A DNA stretch of 12,438 nt. Source: Chitinophaga pinensis (GTDB taxonomy: Bacteria > Bacteroidota > Bacteroidia > Flavobacteriales_D > Crocinitomicaceae). Numbering within the stretch: the stretch's first letter is position 1; every line of letters starts with the position of its first letter. A model generated the notes under the pieces. It was not told where the DNA came from, did not search any database, and saw only the letters and a list, made by a program, of their open reading frames with translations. A program made the translations under genes and the position numbers. The stretch covers positions 1 through 12,438 of the forward strand of contig CAMBRH010000079.1 in assembly GCA_945870115.1 (NCBI GenBank), in the 5' to 3' direction. This document shows, piece by piece, positions 7,681 to 12,438 of the stretch.

Positions 7681-8109
7681 TTAAGACAAGATTATATTTT
7701 CATCAGCTATCATTTCAAAACGCACTTTATCTCTTTCTCCATTATAGGGACCTTGTTTTACTTCAATGATTTCTGATTTTTCAAGCATTTTAAATCCATG
7801 TCCTCCATCAGCAAGTAAAATAACATCGCCTTGAAGTAAAATTTTACTTTGCAAATATACTTGCGAATTATCATAAAAATCGACTCTCACTTTTCCGCTT
7901 TTAATAAATAAAACTTCTTGCGTTAAATGCACCGCACGAGGAATAATATTGTGTCTATGAGGTTCAATTACATAATCTTTTTCGCGATTCATGTAACCTA
8001 GCTGCTGCGAAGAATCATCTCCGGTAAAAAATTCGATTCCTTCTTTATGAAAAGAATTGCGAATGATTATCGCTAATTCTAAACTGTTGTGTATAATTTT
8101 TTCAATCAT
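7681..8109 (-). CDS. Cupin-fold protein, WbuC-like
   Basis: Small soluble protein of 142 residues with a single cupin domain. Motif 1 is visible as PHRH (50-53) followed by glutamate 65 and glycine 72; motif 2 is GDVILLADGGH (94-104). Histidines 51, 53 and 104 with glutamate 65 would form the usual metal site. The end of the domain reads EVKQGPYNGERDK (116-128), which recalls the EVKxGPY...DK ending of WbuC-type cupins found in many O-antigen clusters. The function of that group is not well established, so none is claimed; a role in modifying or regulating an amino-sugar nucleotide is conceivable. It is followed two bases later by a methyltransferase gene and an aminotransferase gene, forming a compact module. 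Confidence is high for the fold, moderate for the WbuC relationship. Confidence 0.82.
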   Translation of the reverse strand: MIEKIIHNSLELAIIIRNSFHKEGIEFFTGDDSSQQLGYMNREKDYVIEPHRHNIIPRAVHLTQEVLFIKSGKVRVDFYDNSQVYLQSKILLQGDVILLADGGHGFKMLEKSEIIEVKQGPYNGERDKVRFEMIADENIILS

Positions 8110-8131
8110 TAGCTAAAAATTAAATTGTTTT

Positions 8132-9142
8132 TCAAAACGTATTTTTGTAACACAAATGCTGCAAATATGATAATAAAATTGTAATAATAATTGAAAACCA
8201 TATTATTAAATTATTATTAGATAATTGAAATAAACTTACACAAATTGATTTTGAAATTTCAAAATAAAAAGATTGAATTAAGTACAATGCAAGAGAATAT
8301 TTAGACAAAAATTCAATAATTTTATTATTTAAGCTTTTAATCTTAAGTGAAAATAGAAATAAAACTAACGTTTCAAATAAAAGGGATAAGCGAGAATAAG
8401 CTGGGAATGAGTAACTTTCACTTTTGAAAAAAAATACATTTACTAAATTTTTCCATTCAAAAAAAGCTAGGACTATAGTTATCGCTAAAAAAATAATTAT
8501 TAAATAATTTAAATTTTTAAGAACAAATTTAAATTCCCTTACAACAATAAGTGCTGCGAAGCAATAAGGTAGAAAATTAAATGGATTCCAATAAGAAGAT
8601 AATTCAGAAATGTTAAATTGAATCGCAAGATATGGAAATGAAAAAAGTAATAAAATTGAAAACAAAAAAGCAAGATATAATATTAAATTTGAAATTTTTT
8701 GAAAAACAAATACTACTATTAAATTGATAATCAAAACAATAAAAAAATAATAAATGGTATATGCACCTTTAAAAAATAAATTAATAAAATGAAAAAATGA
8801 TTTTGGAACTAATAAATTTATGCCTTCAAATCCATGTTTCCAGACGTAATAAAAAAAAATCCAAATAATGTATAATCCAAATAATTTAAAAATTCTATTT
8901 TTTAATTGATAAAAAGTATGCTCTTTATTTGAAAATAAAAATAAAGATATAAATATGAATGTAGGAACTGCTAATAAGAGAACATGAAAATTTATAAAAT
9001 CAACATAACTAAATAAATGCCAATTTATTTGATCTGGATTAAAAATTAAAGAATCATTAAAGCCATTTAAATGCCATATGACTACAGCAATTGAAAAAAT
9101 TGCTCTTAACCAATATAAACCATAAAATTTTTCTTGTCTCAT
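8132..9142 (-). CDS. Membrane acyltransferase, acyltransferase-3 family
   Basis: Multi-pass inner-membrane protein of 336 residues with about nine or ten predicted hydrophobic helices. The start MRQEKFYGLYWLRAIFSIAVVIWH carries the family's N-terminal signature, with arginine 13 and the conserved histidine 24 at the end of helix 1. LLLAVPTFIFISLFLF (55-70) matches the second conserved segment. Members move acyl groups, typically acetyl, across the membrane onto sugars. It lacks the WSxxxEEQFY motif seen in the other acyltransferase of this locus (minus-strand gene at 2754-3821), so it belongs to a different branch of the superfamily. Its DNA is among the poorest in G and C of the window. It lies four bases after the GT2 gene and 22 bases before the cupin gene, the largest gap seen. 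Confidence 0.88.
   Translation of the reverse strand: MRQEKFYGLYWLRAIFSIAVVIWHLNGFNDSLIFNPDQINWHLFSYVDFINFHVLLLAVPTFIFISLFLFSNKEHTFYQLKNRIFKLFGLYIIWIFFYYVWKHGFEGINLLVPKSFFHFINLFFKGAYTIYYFFIVLIINLIVVFVFQKISNLILYLAFLFSILLLFSFPYLAIQFNISELSSYWNPFNFLPYCFAALIVVREFKFVLKNLNYLIIIFLAITIVLAFFEWKNLVNVFFFKSESYSFPAYSRLSLLFETLVLFLFSLKIKSLNNKIIEFLSKYSLALYLIQSFYFEISKSICVSLFQLSNNNLIIWFSIIITILLSYLQHLCYKNTF
8851..8859 (-). repeat. T9 homopolymer within the first acyltransferase gene
   Basis: Nine T residues on the coding strand, at codons 95-98 (IFFY) in a membrane helix. A slip would truncate the protein early. Phe-rich helices in AT-rich DNA make such runs by chance. Confidence 0.88.
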
Positions 9143-9146
9143 AAAA

Positions 9147-10133
9147 TTATTCTAAATAATTTATTTTTAAAATCCATGACTTTACTTCTTCATTACTCAA
9201 ATAATTTTTACGAATAAAATTTTTACCTTCATTATATTTGTCTTGTATTTGTTTACCAAAAGGTATATTTTCGTTTGATTTAAAATTTAAAATTCTTTTT
9301 TTTATAAATCTTTTTAATTTTTTTTTAATCGAAATTTTTTTATTTTGATTAAAATATAATCCATTACTTCTTCTAATTTCAGTATAACCATCTGCCACCC
9401 CTTGGAAATATGATCTCTCATACAAATATTCTATTGATAATCTTGATTTTGGAACAAAATGTAGTAATGAAATTTTAGGTGAATAAAAAGCCATATTTCC
9501 TGATTCTTTTGCTTTAATAGAAAGTCCAGTTTCCCCATCTCCTTGATAAAATTGTAACTTTTTAGGCATTGAGTCTGGATGAAATCCTTTTAAATCTTCA
9601 AAAACACTTTTTCGTATGGTAAAATTCAAACCCCAAACAAAAAGAGGGTCAATTTCTTTTTCTTCAAGACCAAAATCCATTAAACTCAACCAGCCACAAT
9701 GTTTCCCATTTGTATCATTTGTCCAAAAGTGCTGCAACCAGTCAGGAGGATTTATTTCATAATTTGGTAAACATGGTCCTGTCAAAAGCGAAACTTCAGG
9801 TCTTTTGATCATTATTTCATTTATTGCATTTAACCATGTTTCTGAAACCTCAACATCATCATCAATAAATGTTAATATTTCTCCTTTAGACTCTTTTACC
9901 CCTCGATGTCTTCCGGTTAATAAACCTGGTATGTCATCGAAAAAATAATTCATTTTTGCATCCTTATTTTCATGTTTAATATCTTCAAAAATATTTTTTG
10001 TTGCATCTGAAGAGCCATTATCAATAACAATAAGCTCATATAATTCATAATTTTTATTATGTTTAAGTATGCTATCAATTGTTTTTTTCAATAAATCGCA
10101 TCTATTTAAAGTAGGAATAATAATGGAAATCAT
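9147..10133 (-). CDS. Family 2 glycosyltransferase (GT-A fold)
   Basis: Cytoplasmic glycosyltransferase of 328 residues that likely adds one sugar to the growing glycan. The N-terminal GT2 fold is clear: SIIIPTLNR (3-11), VIDNGSSD (36-43) for nucleotide binding, and IDDDVEV (90-96) carrying the DxD-type metal-binding aspartates at 91-93. Further on, VWGLNFTIRKSVFEDLKGF (166-184) and GDGETGLSIKAKESG (198-212) match the acceptor and catalytic-base region. Residues about 266-284 are a lysine/arginine-rich amphipathic stretch that could hold the enzyme at the membrane. The coding DNA there is extraordinarily poor in G and C (4 of 60 bases at 9301-9360). The start overlaps the upstream methyltransferase stop as ATGA; the next gene follows after four bases. 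Donor and linkage are not predictable. Confidence 0.93.
   Translation of the reverse strand: MISIIIPTLNRCDLLKKTIDSILKHNKNYELYELIVIDNGSSDATKNIFEDIKHENKDAKMNYFFDDIPGLLTGRHRGVKESKGEILTFIDDDVEVSETWLNAINEIMIKRPEVSLLTGPCLPNYEINPPDWLQHFWTNDTNGKHCGWLSLMDFGLEEKEIDPLFVWGLNFTIRKSVFEDLKGFHPDSMPKKLQFYQGDGETGLSIKAKESGNMAFYSPKISLLHFVPKSRLSIEYLYERSYFQGVADGYTEIRRSNGLYFNQNKKISIKKKLKRFIKKRILNFKSNENIPFGKQIQDKYNEGKNFIRKNYLSNEEVKSWILKINYLE
9318..9326 (-). repeat. A9 homopolymer in the basic tail region of the GT2 gene
   Basis: Nine A residues on the coding strand, at codons 270-272 (KKK), inside a 60-base line that holds only four G or C bases. A slip would alter the C-terminal basic tail but leave the catalytic domain intact. 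Confidence 0.88.
10130..10133 (-). promoter_or_regulatory. Translational coupling site methyltransferase/GT2 (ATGA overlap)
   Basis: The stop TGA of the first methyltransferase overlaps the ATG of the GT2 gene on the coding strand. It supports the GT2 start at 10133, as the next residues ISIIIPTLN are the expected family N-terminus. Confidence 0.83.
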
Positions 10134-10864
10134 TTAAAGATTTTTTTGATTTTTTGCTTAATTCCCCTTTTAGATTGCCTTTTGAATTCTTCAAATTCAT
10201 GAAGGTGCATATCTAACATTTCAGGATGTATTCTTAGGTCTCCTTGGAAAGTAGGAAATGTATGAGAATCTAAAACTCCTTTTTTGGCAACCAAAAACAT
10301 ATTTTGCTTATACCACCATTTAACTTGTGGGTTATTCCAATATTTTTGTCTAAATATATCGTAAAAAACAAATCCTTTTTCCTCAAATAATTCTTGCCAA
10401 TAGGAAGGATGTTGCTCATTAATGTGATTTTCCCCTGTTTGATTTGGCACAGCAGCTGAAAAAATTATTACATCAGATTTTGCACATAAAAAATCTACTA
10501 TTTTTTTACCCGTTTTTTCTGTCAAGTGTTCTGCAACTTCTAAACTAATTGCTAAATCGACTTTGCCATGAAATAATTCTTTTAGATTATCATTTAACTC
10601 AAAGTCTGTATCTATAAAATATTTGGAGTCTAAAATAAATTGACTTTTGGCATGAAGCCCATCTATACCAATTAATTTTTCAACTTTGTGCTTCATGAAA
10701 ACACTTAGCCAATTTCCTATACCACAACCTAGATCTAAAACACTTTTGGGTTTTATCAAATCTAGAATATCTGGAATAATGATTTCTGCTGACTCATTAT
10801 TAAATTCACTTCCGTATTTATGAAATTCTTTGATCATACTTTTAATTTTAATACCATTTAACAT
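10130..10864 (-). CDS. Class I SAM-dependent methyltransferase
   Basis: Predicted cytoplasmic methyltransferase of 244 residues. The SAM-binding motif I, VLDLGCGIG, is at 42-50. An acidic residue (D68) ends the second strand, and SLEVAEHL (107-114) resembles the post-motif region of the Methyltransf_23/25 type. Downstream, HINEQHPSYWQELF (147-160) is the usual pattern of this group. The C-terminus (about 228-244) is lysine/arginine-rich. The ATG at 10864 lies inside the end of wzt; a second in-frame ATG at 10837 leaves a 10-base gap and begins MIKEFHKYG, which looks like a natural N-terminus, so the first nine residues may not be made. Its stop overlaps the next start by four bases. Its place right after wzt makes a chain-end O-methyltransferase possible, but the acceptor cannot be read from the sequence. 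Confidence 0.87.
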   Translation of the reverse strand: MLNGIKIKSMIKEFHKYGSEFNNESAEIIIPDILDLIKPKSVLDLGCGIGNWLSVFMKHKVEKLIGIDGLHAKSQFILDSKYFIDTDFELNDNLKELFHGKVDLAISLEVAEHLTEKTGKKIVDFLCAKSDVIIFSAAVPNQTGENHINEQHPSYWQELFEEKGFVFYDIFRQKYWNNPQVKWWYKQNMFLVAKKGVLDSHTFPTFQGDLRIHPEMLDMHLHEFEEFKRQSKRGIKQKIKKIFK

Positions 10865-12074
10865 TTTGATCTATAGAGCCAATTTCCAATGGATTTGGCA
10901 GTTGAATGTAATCAAATTTTGATTTATATTCAAAACTTATTACTTCTATTTTTTCATCATAATCTACAGATTGATCACCTAACCAAACAGAAATGTAATA
11001 ATTTCCAGTGTGTAAATTCAGATAATCGATTTCTGCGATAATTTCTCCTTCGAAATTTCCAGCATTTTCAAAATTAGATTCATGAAAACGGGTATTACTT
11101 CCAAAAATTGGAACATTCAATTGATTGTAAACAATAAAACCTGGAACAACTTTTCTGAGTTCAATTGGAGATTTATATTGAATTGTTAATTTTAATTTAT
11201 GTTCACTTAATTTCTCTTTATCCAAAGAAACAAAGGTAATTTGCGGTTTTAAATTCAAAAAATCAAAACTAACTTCTTGCTCAAAAGTGGAATGCATCAA
11301 ATAAGCATTCAAAACATCTTGCATTAAGCCATGTTTCACATTTTCACCATTATGCAACATTAATCCAGTATTACATAATTTTGAAATTGCATCCATGTTA
11401 TGACTTACAAATAGAACTGTTCGTCCATCTTTTTGACGAATATCTCCCATTTTTCCAAGGCATTTTTTCTGAAATTCTGAATCTCCAACAGCTAAAACTT
11501 CGTCAACAATCAATATTTCAGAATCTAAATGAGCCGCGACCGCAAAAGCCAAGCGCACATACATCCCTGAAGAATAACGCTTTACAGGTGTATCAACGTA
11601 ACGTTCAACTCCTGAAAAATCGATTATTTCATCTAATTTTTGTTTAATTTCAGCTTTTCTCATTCCTAAAATCGAACCGTTTAGAAAAATATTTTCTCTA
11701 CCAGATAATTCAGGATGAAAACCTGTTCCAACTTCTAACAAACTTGCAACTCTGCCTTTAATTGAAATTTTTCCCGCAGTTGGAGCGGTAATTCTAGAAA
11801 TTAATTTCAATAAAGTACTTTTTCCAGCTCCATTTCGTCCAATAATTCCGACAGCATCTCCTTGATTTATCTCAAAATCAATATTTTTTAAGGAATAAAC
11901 TATATCATTTCCTTTTTTAGTTCGATCATTTGATTCACCAATTTTTAAAAATGGATCTTCTTTTCCTTGAATTTTAGCTTTCCAACGTTTCAAATCATTG
12001 GAAATAGTTCCTGTACCAATTTGACCTAATTGATACACTTTTGAAAGATTTTCTATTTTTATTGCTACACTCAT
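10848..12074 (-). CDS. wzt: Polysaccharide ABC transporter ATP-binding protein (Wzt) with C-terminal glycan-recognition-type domain
   Basis: Cytoplasmic ATPase that drives Wzm. The nucleotide-binding domain covers about residues 1-250: Walker A GRNGAGKST at 79-87, signature YSSGM at 167-171, Walker B ILIVDE at 187-192, and H-loop histidine 225. An insertion-like stretch at 25-57 precedes the core, as is common in this family. The protein is 408 residues, and residues about 265-400 form an extra domain rich in predicted beta strands. In the Wzt proteins of E. coli O8/O9a and Raoultella O12, a domain in this position binds the modified non-reducing end of the glycan before export; that is family knowledge, and this sequence's specificity is unknown. 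The start ATG overlaps the permease stop (ATGA), and the 3' end overlaps the next gene by 17 bases, which suggests coupled translation. Confidence 0.96.
   Translation of the reverse strand: MSVAIKIENLSKVYQLGQIGTGTISNDLKRWKAKIQGKEDPFLKIGESNDRTKKGNDIVYSLKNIDFEINQGDAVGIIGRNGAGKSTLLKLISRITAPTAGKISIKGRVASLLEVGTGFHPELSGRENIFLNGSILGMRKAEIKQKLDEIIDFSGVERYVDTPVKRYSSGMYVRLAFAVAAHLDSEILIVDEVLAVGDSEFQKKCLGKMGDIRQKDGRTVLFVSHNMDAISKLCNTGLMLHNGENVKHGLMQDVLNAYLMHSTFEQEVSFDFLNLKPQITFVSLDKEKLSEHKLKLTIQYKSPIELRKVVPGFIVYNQLNVPIFGSNTRFHESNFENAGNFEGEIIAEIDYLNLHTGNYYISVWLGDQSVDYDEKIEVISFEYKSKFDYIQLPNPLEIGSIDQNVKWY
12071..12074 (-). promoter_or_regulatory. Translational coupling site wzm/wzt (ATGA overlap)
   Basis: On the coding strand the bases ATGA hold both the ATG start of the ATPase gene and the TGA stop of the permease gene. 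Such overlaps usually make translation of the second gene depend on ribosomes finishing the first, and keep subunits of one transporter in step. Confidence 0.85.
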
Positions 12075-12438
12075 ACTGTATCCATAAAGTTTCTTTCGAC
12101 TTTATTAAAAATAATTAAACCAAAAATAAAAGAAATTATTGTAAAAATACAAACGTAAGCTATAGACATGAAGCTGACTTCACCTTTTCCTAAAAGTGCA
12201 AAACGAAATCCTTCAACAATTGTACTCATTGGATTCAACAAAATAATTGCTTTGTATTTTTCTGGAGCAGCACTTAATGGATATATGATTGGTGTTCCGT
12301 ACATCAACAATTGAATCCCAAATGAAATCAAAAAGGCTAAATCTCTGTATTTTGTTGTTAGAGATGAAATTAGCATTCCCAAGCCTAAACCTAAAAAGGC
12401 CATTAATAGAATAAGCAAAGGAATTAAAAATAAAGCAA
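12071..12438 (-). CDS. wzm: ABC-2 type polysaccharide export permease (Wzm), C-terminal part, 5' end outside the window
   Basis: Inner-membrane permease half of the ABC exporter that moves a completed lipid-linked polysaccharide to the periplasm. Only the last 121 residues are present; the frame stays open to the window edge, so the true start lies outside. Family marks visible in this fragment are a hydrophobic segment (about 1-25), the short cytoplasmic KYRDL motif (29-33), a second segment ending in TPIIYPLS (48-55), NPMSTIVEGFR (69-79) and a last membrane helix (about 91-111) before a short charged tail. These match the C-terminal half of Wzm/RfbA/TagG permeases, which usually run 260-290 residues. 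Its TGA stop overlaps the ATG of the ATPase gene by four bases, the normal wzm-wzt arrangement. Identity is secure; the exported glycan is not known from this gene. Confidence 0.93.
   Translation of the reverse strand, partial: ALFLIPLLILLMAFLGLGLGMLISSLTTKYRDLAFLISFGIQLLMYGTPIIYPLSAAPEKYKAIILLNPMSTIVEGFRFALLGKGEVSFMSIAYVCIFTIISFIFGLIIFNKVERNFMDTV

Noticed and set aside
8110..8131. The 22-base gap between the first acyltransferase and the cupin gene as a promoter or terminator site
   Set aside because: It is too short for a Bacteroidota promoter with both boxes, and shows no stem-loop; it holds only AT-rich sequence.
11381..11647. Plus-strand open frame of 88 codons opposite wzt
   Set aside because: It mirrors the Walker B and signature regions of wzt and has no features of its own.
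12416..12418. TTG at 12418 as the start of the permease gene
   Set aside because: The frame stays open to the window edge, and the 115-residue product would be less than half the family length, so this is an internal leucine codon.

Overview
The window is one unbroken stretch of a surface-polysaccharide (O-antigen or capsule type) biosynthesis and export locus. All thirteen genes I can support lie on the minus strand, so transcription runs from position 12438 down to 1, and both end genes are cut by the window edges. The DNA is very AT-rich and starts lack clear Shine-Dalgarno sequences. Upstream regions are A-rich and the proteins are rich in Lys, Ile, Asn and Phe. Together this points to a Bacteroidota bacterium, most likely a Flavobacterium-like member of the Flavobacteriaceae; this is inferred from style, not from a marker gene.

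Layout in transcription order. (1) Export: the C-terminal part of the ABC transporter permease Wzm (12438-12071) and its ATPase Wzt (12074-10848), which carries an extended C-terminal domain. (2) A SAM methyltransferase (10864-10130), a family 2 glycosyltransferase (10133-9147) and a membrane acyltransferase (9142-8132), in the most AT-rich part. (3) An amino-sugar-like module: WbuC-like cupin (8109-7681), TylM1/DesVI-like methyltransferase (7678-6917), perosamine-synthase-like PLP aminotransferase (6920-5817) and a GT-B glycosyltransferase (5817-4627). (4) Assembly and decoration: WcaE-like GT2 (4630-3827), OafA-type acyltransferase (3821-2754), GT2 (2748-1783), GT32-type transferase (1773-1045), and a multi-pass membrane protein with GT-C features (1043-1, incomplete), which appears to start with TTG.

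How they work together (inference). Sugars, including a 4-amino-6-deoxy sugar that may be N-methylated, are added on the cytoplasmic side by at least five soluble or peripheral glycosyltransferases. Acyl and methyl groups are added, and the lipid-linked glycan is exported by Wzm/Wzt. The Wzt C-terminal domain may read a chain-end modification, and the adjacent methyltransferase is a candidate to make it. No initiating phosphoglycosyltransferase, sugar-nucleotide dehydratase or chain-length regulator is visible here, so those must lie elsewhere.

Junctions are extremely tight: five have overlapping stop and start codons, one further pair overlaps by 17 nt, and the longest gap is 22 nt. The window therefore looks like the middle of one operon with no internal promoter or terminator. 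I saw no RNA genes, insertion sequences, CRISPR arrays or attachment sites, and no stretch over 300 bases without a gene.
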